Made by a program: the position numbers and the translations under genes. From JBOHRN01 sp050732775 (GTDB lineage: Bacteria > Gemmatimonadota > Gemmatimonadetes > Longimicrobiales > Longimicrobiaceae): 64,000 nucleotides of DNA. Positions 16,432 to 25,187 of this stretch are shown here, in pieces. Numbering within the stretch: the stretch's first letter is position 1; every line of letters starts with the position of its first letter. The DNA is taken from the NCBI GenBank assembly GCA_050732775.1, contig JBOHRN010000023.1, forward strand, positions 1 to 64,000, in the 5' to 3' direction. Under the pieces are notes generated by a model, which worked only from the letters and a program-made list of their open reading frames with translations, was not told the DNA's origin and did not search any database.

Positions 16432-16509
16432 GGACTTTCGGGGTTCCAGGTCGGTTCGGAGCGGGCAGGGGTGCAACTTCCGCGCCGCCCGGGCCCTCGC
16501 GGAGAGCGG

Positions 16510-17676
16510 CTAAGCCGGCCCCGATCCGAGCACGATGCGGCTACCGGCGTACTTGCTCCGGTACACCTCCTCGGCCTCTCGCAACGCGTCCCACCCCGCG
16601 CTCCCCAGAGGCCCGAGCCGGGGCGGAGCGAGGCGGTGGGACGGCCACGGCGCGCGGGCGTCGTCCAGGGAGCCGGGGTACATGTCCATGGTGGCTTCGA
16701 CGATGGCGCGGGCCGCCTCTTCCCGTTCTTCCTCGCCGATACGGGCCAGCGACACGATCGCCCGCCGGGTGCCGCGCGAAAAGGCGTCGGCCAGGAAGGT
16801 GGCGTACTCGCGCTCGAACGATTCATCCGGGCCGCTTCCAGCCCGTGCCAGCAGCCCCCGCAGGGCGTCGGCGTCGTCTTCCAAACCCCGCGAGATCAGC
16901 TCGCCCGCGGTCGAGGTCCAGGCCGGAAAGTCGGCGGCCTGGGTAATCTGGAAGTCCAGCAGTTCGAGCAGCGCCGCCGTCTCGATCCCGTCGAAAGGGT
17001 TCTGGTACGGCTCCTTGGGGCCACCGGGGTCGCTGGGGACGGCGACACTGTCGGGGTGCATGGCAGCCAGGTGCTCACCGCCGGTGATCACCACCGGAGT
17101 GCCCACCTGGACGTTATGGAAGAGCCGGAGAGCGTTTTCGTTGGAGAGCCGGATGCAGCCGTGAGAGACCCGCTGGCCGAGCAGTTCCGGGGCGTTGGTG
17201 CCGTGGATGGCGATCTCCGGGCTGATGTACACCGCGGCCCTGCCCAAGCCGCCTGGTATCCTCCGCTCCGGTGAGTTGCGGGGGGGGATGGGGAGGTCGT
17301 GCTTGACGAAGTGCCAGTCCGGTAGGATCCAGTCCGGATTCAACTTCTTATACTGGATGTAAAAGATGCCCCGCGGGGTGGAGAACTCCCACTCGTGACC
17401 GGAGTCGTCGTCCAGGAGGAGGAGACCCGTGCCCGTGCCCACCTCCCCGCGCCAGAGGAGGCGGCCACCGTCCATGTAGCGCAGCTCGTTATCGTCGAGA
17501 TCGATGACCACGTACTTGCCGCGCGCCTCGCCCGGGCCCTCGAACTCTTCGGCAATTTCCCCAGACTCCACCGCCGGCACCGGAGCCGGGGGATCGCTCT
17601 CCGGCTCCAGGGGGGCGCACGCCGCCCCCAACAGCAGGGCGGTGATGTAAATGACGGTGTGCTTCAGGTTCGGCAT
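16510..17676 (-). CDS. L,D-transpeptidase (YkuD) lipoprotein with a C-terminal helical extension
   Basis: A 388-residue protein with a lipobox LLLGAAC (Cys20), so periplasmic and membrane-anchored. The YkuD domain spans about 53-200, with YVVIDLDDNELRYMDGG at its start and the catalytic set His158 (IHGTNAP) and SHGCIRLS with Cys174. These enzymes make 3-3 peptidoglycan crosslinks or attach proteins to the wall, and resist most beta-lactams. Residues 205-388 form an extra helical, acidic domain with no match I recognise. The ATG at 17676 begins the signal peptide; a longer upstream frame is not used. The polysaccharide-export gene lies 110 bp upstream on the same strand. Confidence 0.9.
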   Translation of the reverse strand: MPNLKHTVIYITALLLGAACAPLEPESDPPAPVPAVESGEIAEEFEGPGEARGKYVVIDLDDNELRYMDGGRLLWRGEVGTGTGLLLLDDDSGHEWEFSTPRGIFYIQYKKLNPDWILPDWHFVKHDLPIPPRNSPERRIPGGLGRAAVYISPEIAIHGTNAPELLGQRVSHGCIRLSNENALRLFHNVQVGTPVVITGGEHLAAMHPDSVAVPSDPGGPKEPYQNPFDGIETAALLELLDFQITQAADFPAWTSTAGELISRGLEDDADALRGLLARAGSGPDESFEREYATFLADAFSRGTRRAIVSLARIGEEEREEAARAIVEATMDMYPGSLDDARAPWPSHRLAPPRLGPLGSAGWDALREAEEVYRSKYAGSRIVLGSGPA

Positions 17677-17786
17677 GTATCTCTTTTTCCGTTGAACAGC
17701 ACCGGTAATTGGCAATTCCCGCGCCAGACAACCTTGCGTACCGGTAAAACCCGGCGGGCAACGGTGAGTTCCCGACGCCGTCCAGC

Positions 17787-18431
17787 TCAATCCTGCCGGT
17801 AGACGGCGAAGTAGAAGATGGAGGTGACGGCCAAGCTGGCCAAGCTGAGGAAGAAAGTCACCCTCTCCGGGGTAAGGAACTTCTCGGGCACGTGGATCCA
17901 ATCCCCCGAGCGGACCGGCTCGGTGAGCATCGGCTCGGAACCGGGGCCCGCCTCCAGGTTGAGGGAGTGAATCTGCCCCTCACGGCGCAGCTCCACGCTG
18001 GAGGGGTTGCCCCGGTCGCTCACCCCGCCCGCCTGGGCAATGGCGTCCAGCACGGTAGAAGTGGGGTCGAGCCGGTAGCGGTCGGGCCGTGTCACCGAAC
18101 CGGTCACGTTGACTCCCACCTTGACTTCCACGTTGACCAGCGGGGTGGCGTACAGAGACGAGTAGCGGTTGGTGACCCGCTCCCGGATCTCCTCGGGAGA
18201 GAGCCCCCCCACCTGGACGCCACCCAGGAAGGGGAGCTGGATCTCCCCGTCGCGGTCCACCACCCGCTCCACCGACAGCTCCTGCACGCCGAACACCTCC
18301 AGCTTGATCTCATCGCCCGGCCGCACGGCCACGTTGCCGCTGCCCACCGCGGGCTGCTGGGCGGCGGCCACGGCGGGGGCTAGCAACAGGAGGGCCAGCG
18401 TCCAAAGGGAAAAGAGGCCAGTCGCTTTCAT
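17787..18431 (-). CDS. Polysaccharide export protein (Wza-like, Poly_export and SLBB domains)
   Basis: A 214-residue protein with a signal peptide ending AAAQQ. Residues ~30-110 are a Poly_export domain (VAVRPGDEIKLEVFGVQELS... IQLPFLGGVQVGGLSPEEIRERV), followed by one SLBB domain (VNVTGSVTRPDRYRLDPTSTVLDAIAQAGGV) and a C-terminal membrane helix (VTFFLSLASLAVTSIFYFAVY). It is short compared with Wza and has no lipobox. Such proteins form the outer-membrane or periplasm-spanning channel for capsule or exopolysaccharide export, but no Wzc-like kinase or glycosyltransferase is nearby, so it is detached from a biosynthesis cluster here. Confidence 0.87.
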   Translation of the reverse strand: MKATGLFSLWTLALLLLAPAVAAAQQPAVGSGNVAVRPGDEIKLEVFGVQELSVERVVDRDGEIQLPFLGGVQVGGLSPEEIRERVTNRYSSLYATPLVNVEVKVGVNVTGSVTRPDRYRLDPTSTVLDAIAQAGGVSDRGNPSSVELRREGQIHSLNLEAGPGSEPMLTEPVRSGDWIHVPEKFLTPERVTFFLSLASLAVTSIFYFAVYRQD

Positions 18432-18500
18432 GGGCTTACGCTGGGACGCGGTTTATTGGCAACTCCAGCCTTACAACCTACACTGTACTACGACGATACG

Positions 18501-19799
18501 CTACTGGCCAGATGCCACCCCTTGGCGCGGAAGCTCGGTCTCTAGCTCCCACGCCGCCAGGGTGGCGGAGGAGGGGAGGAGCGGAAAGGTTGACACAAAC
18601 CAGACGTAGGAGAGCAGAAAAAGCCCGCCGAAGCCCGCCCCGACGCCGATTTCCGGGAGTCCCAGCGGTAGCCCCTCCCCCTCCCACAGCGAAGGCATCA
18701 CCAGCAGGAAGCGCTCCAACCAATGGCCCAGCAGGATAACCGCCGAAAAGCAGGCCAGCACCACCGGGGCCTTTTTGGGGGGCCGGGTGAGCAGCCCCGC
18801 GAAGGGGAGCACGAAGACGAAGATTACCACGGCGCCCACCAACACCCGGTACGGCTCGGAGAGCCGCGCCACCATCCACGCCTGCTCCCACTCCAGCAGC
18901 CCGTACCAGATGACAATGTACTGGGACCAGTTGATGTACATCCAGAAGACCGAGAAGGCGAAGACCAGCTTGCCCAGGTCGTGATACTGGCGGGGACCGA
19001 AGTACGGCTCCAGCCCGGCGCTGGGACGGAGCGCCGTCACGGCGATTGCGCTGGCCGCGATACCCCCTTGAAAAGCGGCCACGAAGAAGGCTACCGGGAA
19101 CATGGTGCTGAACCAGTGCGGCTCGAGCGACATGGCCAGGTCGATGGCGATGATCCCCAAGACGACGGCGAAGAGAATGGTCAAGACGGGCGCCAGGTAG
19201 TCTACCACCCGGCGGCAGCGGGCCGCTTCTGCCCCCGCCCCCCGCCATCCGCGCGCTAGCCAGCCGTGGAGGCCGGGGCGGCCCTCGTCGGGTAGGTCGG
19301 GGCGCAGCGAAAAGTAGCCGAAGGCGAGCGCCACCCCGTATAGGATTGCCACCAGCAGCAGGTCTCGGGTAATCAGCCCCGGCAGGTTGAGCCACGCCGC
19401 TTTGCGTTCGATCACCGGGTCGTGGACCTCGCCCGCGAGCACCGGCAGCCAGTGGTGAAAGTAGTGCTCGCTGCCGAAGAAGACCACGATCAGCGCCACG
19501 AACGAGATGGGCAGGAAGGCAACCGCCCCCAGGGCGACGCGCCGCAGCGACCACGCCCAGGTGGCGCTCGACATGTGCAGAGCCGCCGCGAACACCACCA
19601 TCCCCATAGCCAGCGACGACCAGAAGAGCCAGTTGAAGAGAAGGGCGGGCCAGATCCGCTCCGGCTCGCTCCCCAGCACGGTGAACAGGAGCACCCCCAC
19701 CCCGGCCAGCGCGGGCAGGGAGAGGAGCGCCCAGCGCGCCCCCGAGGGGCGGGGCAAGGTTTTGCGCGGGGGTTCCGCGGGGATGTGAGTGGCGTGCAT
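18501..19799 (-). CDS. actF: Alternative complex III, quinone-binding membrane subunit ActF
   Basis: A 432-residue polytopic protein of the NrfD/PsrC-like class with about ten membrane segments. It starts MHATHIPAEPP at 19799, directly after actE. Markers include SEHYFHHWLPVLAGEVHDPVIERKAAWLNLPG and the run FSVFWMYINWSQYIVIWYGLLEWE, shared with ActF proteins. ActF is the second NrfD-like subunit of ACIII, which oxidises quinol and passes electrons to cytochrome c or directly to an oxidase. It is last in the operon actABCDEF (all minus strand, gaps of 1-16 bp or overlaps). Confidence 0.92.
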   Translation of the reverse strand: MHATHIPAEPPRKTLPRPSGARWALLSLPALAGVGVLLFTVLGSEPERIWPALLFNWLFWSSLAMGMVVFAAALHMSSATWAWSLRRVALGAVAFLPISFVALIVVFFGSEHYFHHWLPVLAGEVHDPVIERKAAWLNLPGLITRDLLLVAILYGVALAFGYFSLRPDLPDEGRPGLHGWLARGWRGAGAEAARCRRVVDYLAPVLTILFAVVLGIIAIDLAMSLEPHWFSTMFPVAFFVAAFQGGIAASAIAVTALRPSAGLEPYFGPRQYHDLGKLVFAFSVFWMYINWSQYIVIWYGLLEWEQAWMVARLSEPYRVLVGAVVIFVFVLPFAGLLTRPPKKAPVVLACFSAVILLGHWLERFLLVMPSLWEGEGLPLGLPEIGVGAGFGGLFLLSYVWFVSTFPLLPSSATLAAWELETELPRQGVASGQ

Positions 19800-19801
19800 G
19801 G

Positions 19802-20377
19802 CTACTGGTCGCTGGCCGCCGGCCCGCCTTCGGCTTGCAGGCGGCGTAAGTAGTTGACCACCGCCCAACGGTCGGTTTCGGAGAGGCGCTCTCCGTACGG
19901 GGGCATGAGAGCGCGCCCCACCCGCACCACCCCGTAGAGGTAGCCGTCGGAGCGGGCCGCGGTCTCGGCCCCATTCACCGGGGGCACGACGGGGAACTTG
20001 CCCGGCCCCGAGACCGGTCCCTCCCCGCCGCCGTCCGCGCCGTGGCACACCGAGCAGTGGGTGCCGAAGACGAACTCTCCCCGGGCCAGTACCGGGGGCG
20101 TGGCCGGCAACGGGTTCTCCAGGGTGGCCGCGGCCTCTTCCAACTCCTGTTGCGAAAAGGGGGCGGGAAGGGGGCCCATCGGCCCGGCCGAGGGCACGCT
20201 GCCCGGCGCGGGCGGGCGCGGATTCTCGTACGGGTCCAGGGCCACGCTCTCGCGCATGTCCGAGAAGACACCCAGCTCGCCGATGAGCAGGTCTAACTCC
20301 GTGCAGCCGGAGAGGATGAGCACAGTCGCCAGTGTGCCCGCCAAGCGCCAGCCGCCAGCCGCCACCCGCCTACTCAT
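19802..20377 (-). CDS. actE: Alternative complex III, monoheme cytochrome c lipoprotein ActE
   Basis: A 191-residue lipoprotein: lipobox LILSGC (Cys25), a proline-rich linker, then one cytochrome c domain with CSVCH at 108-112 and the likely axial Met158 in GRALMPPYGERL. In ACIII ActE carries the monoheme cytochrome that can hand electrons on to the terminal oxidase. It starts within actD (8-bp overlap) and is followed 2 bp later by actF. Confidence 0.92.
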   Translation of the reverse strand: MSRRVAAGGWRLAGTLATVLILSGCTELDLLIGELGVFSDMRESVALDPYENPRPPAPGSVPSAGPMGPLPAPFSQQELEEAAATLENPLPATPPVLARGEFVFGTHCSVCHGADGGGEGPVSGPGKFPVVPPVNGAETAARSDGYLYGVVRVGRALMPPYGERLSETDRWAVVNYLRRLQAEGGPAASDQ

Positions 20378-20891
20378 CGACCACCACCTGCTCGCAGCCG
20401 CTCTCGCTCATCACGCGCCGGACCTGGTCGAAGAGCTCGGGCGGAACGTGCGCGTATACCCCGAAGCTTCCGGCCGAGAGGGAAGGGTGAAAGCTGCCGC
20501 CATTCCTCCCCACCCGCGGCAGTTTGGAGGTCAGCAGGATGCCGGCCACCGTCGCGAGGGCGCCGATCAGGATGGCCGATTCAAAGATAATGACCACGAA
20601 GGCGGGCATGGAGACGATCTCCTTGCCGCCCACGATCAGCGGCCAGTCCAGGGAGGTCCAGACGGCTATCCAGGTGCCCGCGGCCGCTCCGGTGAGCCCG
20701 CCCACCAGGGTATAGAGCCGGATAGAGCTCTCCGGAGTTTCCAGCGCCTCTTCTAGCTCGTGGCGCGGGGTGGGCGAATACACGGTCAGCTCGTACCCCT
20801 CGTGCTTGAGCCGCCGGATCGCCTCGCTGGCCGCGTCCAGGTAGGGAAAGAGCCCAAGGACTCCGCTGGGGGGTCTCTTGCGCCCGAACAC
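20370..20891 (-). CDS. actD: Alternative complex III subunit ActD (DUF3341)
   Basis: A 173-residue protein with GVLGLFPYLDAASEAIRRLKHEGY at the N-terminus and two central membrane helices (TLVGGLTGAAAGTWIAVWTSL and FVVIIFESAILIGALATVAGILL), then a soluble C-terminus. This is the DUF3341 pattern of ActD, a membrane subunit of ACIII without cofactors. It starts at GTG 20891, one base after the actC stop codon, and overlaps actE by 8 bp. Confidence 0.93.
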   Translation of the reverse strand: MFGRKRPPSGVLGLFPYLDAASEAIRRLKHEGYELTVYSPTPRHELEEALETPESSIRLYTLVGGLTGAAAGTWIAVWTSLDWPLIVGGKEIVSMPAFVVIIFESAILIGALATVAGILLTSKLPRVGRNGGSFHPSLSAGSFGVYAHVPPELFDQVRRVMSESGCEQVVVDE

Positions 20892-20892
20892 T

Positions 20893-22275
20893 CTACGCCC
20901 CTCTGGCTGTCTGCCGGCGCCTGAGCGGAGGCGGCAATACCTCCTTGATCTCGGCCACCGAGATGCCCGGCAGGTAGCGGAGAAAGAGCAGGAACCACAT
21001 AAAGAACCAGCCGAAGCTCCCCACCAGGATGCCCGCCTCGATCCAGGTCATGTGGTAGTTCATGAACTTCCACGGCTCGTAGGAGCGGGCCAGGGAGGGC
21101 ACCACGATCACGAAGCGCTCGTACCACATACCGATGTTGACCAGTATGGAGATGGCGAAGAAAGCGTTCAAGTTGCGCCGGATAGGCCGGATCCAGAGCA
21201 GGTGAGGGACCACGGCGTTGAACAGGATCATGCACCAACCCGCCCACCAGTACTGGCCGAACGCCCGGTCGAAGTAGACGTCGCGCTCCATCAGCTCGCC
21301 CGAGTACCACGCCATGAAGTACTCGGTGGCGTAGGCGTACCCCACGATGGAGGAGACCAAGATGAGGAGCTTGGCCAAGCGGTCAAAGTGGAGGTCGGTG
21401 AAGTACGCCTGCAGGTTGAACACCTTGCGCACCGGCACCATGATGGTGACCACCAGGGCCACCCCCGAGAGGATGGCTCCGGCCACGAAGTAGGGAGCGA
21501 AGATGGTGGTGTGCCAGCCGGGCACGATGGAGACCGCGAAGTCCCAAGAAACCACCGAGTGGACCGAAAGCACCAGCGGGGTAGCTAGCGCCGCCAGGTA
21601 GAGGTACGCCCGCGTCCAGTTGCGCCACTCCCGGTCGGAGCCGCGCCAACCGAGCGAGAGCAGCGAGTAGAGCTTGCGGCGCCAGGGCACCGTGGTGGTG
21701 TCGCGGGCGGCGGCGAGGTCGGGGATCATCCCCACGTAGAAGAAGAGCGACGACACGGTCAGGTAGGTAGAGACCGCAAAGACGTCAAAGAGGAGCGGGG
21801 AGCGGAAGTTGGGCCAGATTTGCCGCTGGCTGGGGAGCGGCAGAAGCCAGTAGGCGAACCAGGGGCGGCCCACGTGGATAATGGGGAAGAGACCGGCGGT
21901 GAGCACCGCGAACACCGTCATCGCCTCGGCGAAGCGGTAGATGGACTGCCGCCACCCCGCCCTGAAGAGAAGCAAGATGGCCGAGATCAGGGTGCCGGCG
22001 TGGGCGATACCCACCCAGAAGACAAAGGTGACGATGTAGGTTCCCCACCCCACCGGGTTGGTCTGGCCGGCTACCCCCATGCCCCAAATGAGCTGCCATG
22101 CCCAGGAGAGAGCCGCCACCCCCACCATGGCGACGGTGGTCGCCAGCAAGGCGAGGTACCCCCACCCCGGCTTGGAGAGGAGCCGGGATGAGTCCCGGTT
22201 GACCTGTTCGTAGCTCGCGACCTCGGGATGGAACACCGAGCGGACTTCGACCACCTCTTTCTCGACCGTCGCCAT
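20893..22275 (-). CDS. actC: Alternative complex III, NrfD-like quinol-oxidising subunit ActC
   Basis: A 460-residue membrane protein with about ten helices, typical of NrfD/PsrC/ActC. Conserved segments include TYIVTFVFWVGIAHAGTLISAILLLFRAGWR, HVGRPWFAYWLLPLP, HSVVSWDFAVSIVPGWHTTIFAPYFVAGAI and YSGELMERDVYFDRAFGQYWWAGWCMI. ActC holds the main quinol site of ACIII next to the iron-sulfur subunit ActB. It begins one base after the actB stop codon. Confidence 0.94.
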   Translation of the reverse strand: MATVEKEVVEVRSVFHPEVASYEQVNRDSSRLLSKPGWGYLALLATTVAMVGVAALSWAWQLIWGMGVAGQTNPVGWGTYIVTFVFWVGIAHAGTLISAILLLFRAGWRQSIYRFAEAMTVFAVLTAGLFPIIHVGRPWFAYWLLPLPSQRQIWPNFRSPLLFDVFAVSTYLTVSSLFFYVGMIPDLAAARDTTTVPWRRKLYSLLSLGWRGSDREWRNWTRAYLYLAALATPLVLSVHSVVSWDFAVSIVPGWHTTIFAPYFVAGAILSGVALVVTIMVPVRKVFNLQAYFTDLHFDRLAKLLILVSSIVGYAYATEYFMAWYSGELMERDVYFDRAFGQYWWAGWCMILFNAVVPHLLWIRPIRRNLNAFFAISILVNIGMWYERFVIVVPSLARSYEPWKFMNYHMTWIEAGILVGSFGWFFMWFLLFLRYLPGISVAEIKEVLPPPLRRRQTARGA

Positions 22276-22276
22276 C

Positions 22277-25171
22277 TCAGTGGGCGAACTCTGACTGCTC
22301 CGGCTCGTCCAAAGTCACCTTTTTCAGGTAAACGATGGCCGGTTGTACGTTGAGGTTCTCCATTACCCGGTAACCGCGTACCGAGCGCGCGCTGCGGGCC
22401 ACCTCGCTTTCCGGGTCGGCGATGTTACCGAAAACGAACACCTCGCTGGGGCAGGTCTGCACGCACGCGGGGACCACCTCCCCGTCGCGCACCGGGCGGT
22501 CGTCACGCGCCGCCGTCCGCTCGGCCTCGTTGATGCGCTGCACGCAGAAGGTGCACTTCTCCATCACCCCTTTCTCCCGCACGGTAACGTCCGGGTTGAG
22601 CTGCCAGTTGAGCGGCTCGGCGAAGTCGTGGGTGAACCAGTTGAAGTAGCGCACCTTGTACGGGCAGTTGTTGGCGCAGTAGCGGGTACCCACGCAGCGG
22701 TTGTAGACCTGCGCGTTGAGCCCGTCCGGAGTGTGGTACGCCGCGTACACCGGACAGACCGGCTCGCAGGGGGCGTTGCCGCAGTGCTGGCAGAGCATGG
22801 GCAGGAAGCGGGTATCGTCGGTCGCCTCCTGGGTCATGCCGGTGGCCTGGTCGCGGCTCACCGCGAAGTACCTCTCGATGCGCAGCCACGACATCTCCCG
22901 TCCCCGGCGCACCAGGTCGGGGCCCACCACCGGGATATTGTTCTCGGCGTAACACGCGGTCACGCACGCCGAGCAGCCGGTGCAGCGCTGCAGGTCGATG
23001 GCCATGGCCCAGCGGGTGGCACCCTCCACGTACTGGCCGTACTTGGTGCCGGGCGGCGGATACGCTCCGGGGTCGCTGGGCGAGGTGGCGGGCACGAATC
23101 CGCCGTACGCCCTGAGGGTGGCAACCTGGTCGTGTTCGCCGGGGATCGACGCCGCGGGTTGCCCTTCGCCGTGTTCATCCCCGAGCGCGGCGATAGAAAC
23201 CGCTTGGGCCACCTCGCGGTCGTGCTGGACCCGCGCGCCCTGCTCGAAGAGGGGAAAGCTGCGGCCGGTCCGGCGCACCGAGACCCGCAGGTCGTAGGTG
23301 GCGAAGGTGTCGCTAGCGGGATCGACGGCTCCGCTCAAGAGCAGGTTGGGGTTTACCCCCCGCCCTTCGGTGTAGCGGCCAAAGGCCCGGTGGCCGAGCC
23401 CGGTCTGGATCGCGATGGCCTCCCGGTGAACCCCGGCGTATACGTATACGGGCGCCTCCAGCGATCCATACGGCGAGCGGACCTCCACCATCTCGCCCTG
23501 CTCCAAGCCCAGCTCGCGGGCGGTGCCGGGGTGGAGCTCCACCCACGAATCCCACGACACCTTAGTGACCGGGTCGGGGAGTTCGAGCAGCCACGGCCGG
23601 TTGGCGGCGCGGCCGTCGTAAAAGCGCGACGAGGGGTAGACCACCAGACGTAGCCCGTCGGCGGGACCGCGCAACTCGGCGGGGCGGCCCAGCGGGGCGG
23701 CCTCGGCGGCTTGCTCCGGGGACTCGGCGGCCGCGCCTTCGAACACCCCTCCCCGTTGTAGCGCCCCGCGCCAACCCTCGTCATCGAGGCCGAAGCGCTC
23801 GCTCCACCGGCGGCGGAGGTAGTCGTAAAAGGTGTCTTCCCCAGCCACCCCGGGGAGAGCTAGCTCGAGCCGCCTGGCCACCTCCAGGAGCACGTCGCCC
23901 ACCGGCTTGGTGTTGAACACCGGCTTCATCGCCGGTTGCACCAGGGAAGCCCCGCCGGTCTCCAGGTCGCGGTCTCCCCACCCCTCCAGGAAGTGGCTCT
24001 GGGGAAGGAGAACGTCGCACTGCACGGCGGTGTCGTCCGGGTAAGAGGATAAGCTCACCCGGGTAGGTACCCGCTCCAACGCCTGCTCGAAGCCGAGCGA
24101 GCCGGGCAGGGTGTACGCCGGGTTGGCGTCGAAGATCACCAGGTCGACCTGGCCCCGCCGCATGGCGGCTACCAGCCGGACCATGTCGCCCGCTCCGCCG
24201 GGTGCGCGCCTAGCCGCTGGGGCGCCGCCGTTCAGCCGGTTGACGGCCCGCAGCAACTCGCCGCTGTCGGCCGTCGCCAGTGCCCGCCCCGGTCCCAGCG
24301 CCACCGAGCGGAGGGTTTGGAAGTCACGCGCCAGCGAGGCGAGCTTACCGGGGTCGGCACCGGTCCCCCGGGCCGCCGCCGCCGGATCTATCTCGCCGGC
24401 CAGGGCCCGCGCCACCAGGATCTCACTCCCCGGACGGGTGGCGATCCACTCGTCCGCGTTGAGCCCGGTCAGGGGCCGATGCGGCCCCACCCACACGAAC
24501 TTGCCGCGGCGACCGTTTCGTACCCGGCGGAACTCGGCAAAGGCGAGAGAGTTGGCCACCGAGGGGCCGTAAGTCTCCAGGAAGTCGGCCCCCAAGGAGA
24601 CCAGTAGCTCGGCGTCCTCGAAGCCGGGGACGCTGGGCACGCCGCCGAACGGTTCGTACACCACGCGTAAGCCGCCCACGGCTTGTATCCAGTCGTCTGC
24701 CAACCGGTCCAGGGTGCCCCCGTAGCGGCCGGTCACCAGCGCCACCCTGCCGGGACGGGCCTCCCGGACGCGCTCGGCCAGCAGCCCCGCGGCGGTGGCC
24801 CAGGGAACGTCGCGCATCCCCTCGGCGCGGGAGATCGTTACGCGCGGTCCCCGGATACGGTCCGGGTGGTAGAGCCCCTGCACCGAGGCCTGGCCGCGGG
24901 CGCAGAGCCGCCCCCGGTTGACCGGGTGGGCCGAGTTACCCTCTACCTTGGTGGCCCGGCCCGAGTGGGTCTCCACCTGGACCCCGCACCCCCCCGGACA
25001 CTCCAGGCAGGTGCTCGCGTACCAGGTGGGTACCCCCGGCACCACCTGCTCGTCCGGGATCACGTAAGGGATCAGCCGCTCCACCTCGCCGCTGGAGCAG
25101 CCGGCCGCGGCCACCCCGCTGCCCGCCCCGAGAACCTTGAGAAAATCCCGCCGCTTTATCCCTTCGGACAT
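22277..25171 (-). CDS. actB: Alternative complex III, iron-sulfur and molybdopterin-enzyme-like subunit ActB
   Basis: A 964-residue fusion. A twin-arginine signal (KRRDFLKVLG) is followed by AAAGC, a possible lipobox. Residues ~45-640 resemble a molybdopterin oxidoreductase, and from ~722 a ferredoxin-like module carries four cysteine clusters (CTGCSACVTAC, CQHCGNAPCEPVC, CVGTRYCANNC, CTFC with CVQTC). In ACIII this subunit has lost the molybdenum cofactor and only carries electrons from ActC to the haem subunits. Here Cys55, Cys58, Cys62 and Cys90 keep the N-terminal 4Fe-4S motif of true molybdoenzymes. The gene lies between actA (16 bp) and actC (1 bp). Confidence 0.94.
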   Translation of the reverse strand: MSEGIKRRDFLKVLGAGSGVAAAGCSSGEVERLIPYVIPDEQVVPGVPTWYASTCLECPGGCGVQVETHSGRATKVEGNSAHPVNRGRLCARGQASVQGLYHPDRIRGPRVTISRAEGMRDVPWATAAGLLAERVREARPGRVALVTGRYGGTLDRLADDWIQAVGGLRVVYEPFGGVPSVPGFEDAELLVSLGADFLETYGPSVANSLAFAEFRRVRNGRRGKFVWVGPHRPLTGLNADEWIATRPGSEILVARALAGEIDPAAAARGTGADPGKLASLARDFQTLRSVALGPGRALATADSGELLRAVNRLNGGAPAARRAPGGAGDMVRLVAAMRRGQVDLVIFDANPAYTLPGSLGFEQALERVPTRVSLSSYPDDTAVQCDVLLPQSHFLEGWGDRDLETGGASLVQPAMKPVFNTKPVGDVLLEVARRLELALPGVAGEDTFYDYLRRRWSERFGLDDEGWRGALQRGGVFEGAAAESPEQAAEAAPLGRPAELRGPADGLRLVVYPSSRFYDGRAANRPWLLELPDPVTKVSWDSWVELHPGTARELGLEQGEMVEVRSPYGSLEAPVYVYAGVHREAIAIQTGLGHRAFGRYTEGRGVNPNLLLSGAVDPASDTFATYDLRVSVRRTGRSFPLFEQGARVQHDREVAQAVSIAALGDEHGEGQPAASIPGEHDQVATLRAYGGFVPATSPSDPGAYPPPGTKYGQYVEGATRWAMAIDLQRCTGCSACVTACYAENNIPVVGPDLVRRGREMSWLRIERYFAVSRDQATGMTQEATDDTRFLPMLCQHCGNAPCEPVCPVYAAYHTPDGLNAQVYNRCVGTRYCANNCPYKVRYFNWFTHDFAEPLNWQLNPDVTVREKGVMEKCTFCVQRINEAERTAARDDRPVRDGEVVPACVQTCPSEVFVFGNIADPESEVARSARSVRGYRVMENLNVQPAIVYLKKVTLDEPEQSEFAH

Positions 25172-25187
25172 GGACAGATAAAGAGTC

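Noticed and set aside
16432..16476. Upstream ATG at 16476 for the small membrane protein
   Set aside because: It adds 15 residues with no support; ATG 16431 starts the charged N-terminus. Neither has a strong ribosome-binding site, so the choice is mild.
17677..17786. Possible cyclic di-GMP riboswitch before the L,D-transpeptidase gene (CCGGGTTTTACCGGTACGCAA)
   Set aside because: The hairpin followed by ACGCAA recalls the GEMM core, but the conserved GGCAAACC strand and the second GC-rich helix with GGUAGCGGG cannot be found.
18432..18500. Promoter for the polysaccharide-export gene
   Set aside because: The 69-bp gap after actF has no hexamer pair at proper spacing; read-through from the act operon is possible.
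22343..23653. 436-codon plus-strand open frame opposite actB
   Set aside because: Mirror frame of a GC-rich gene; no recognisable domain, and actB is certain. The same applies to the long frames opposite polA (62039-63301), the histidine kinase (59455-61188) and the AmgK-RapZ gene (49004-50680).
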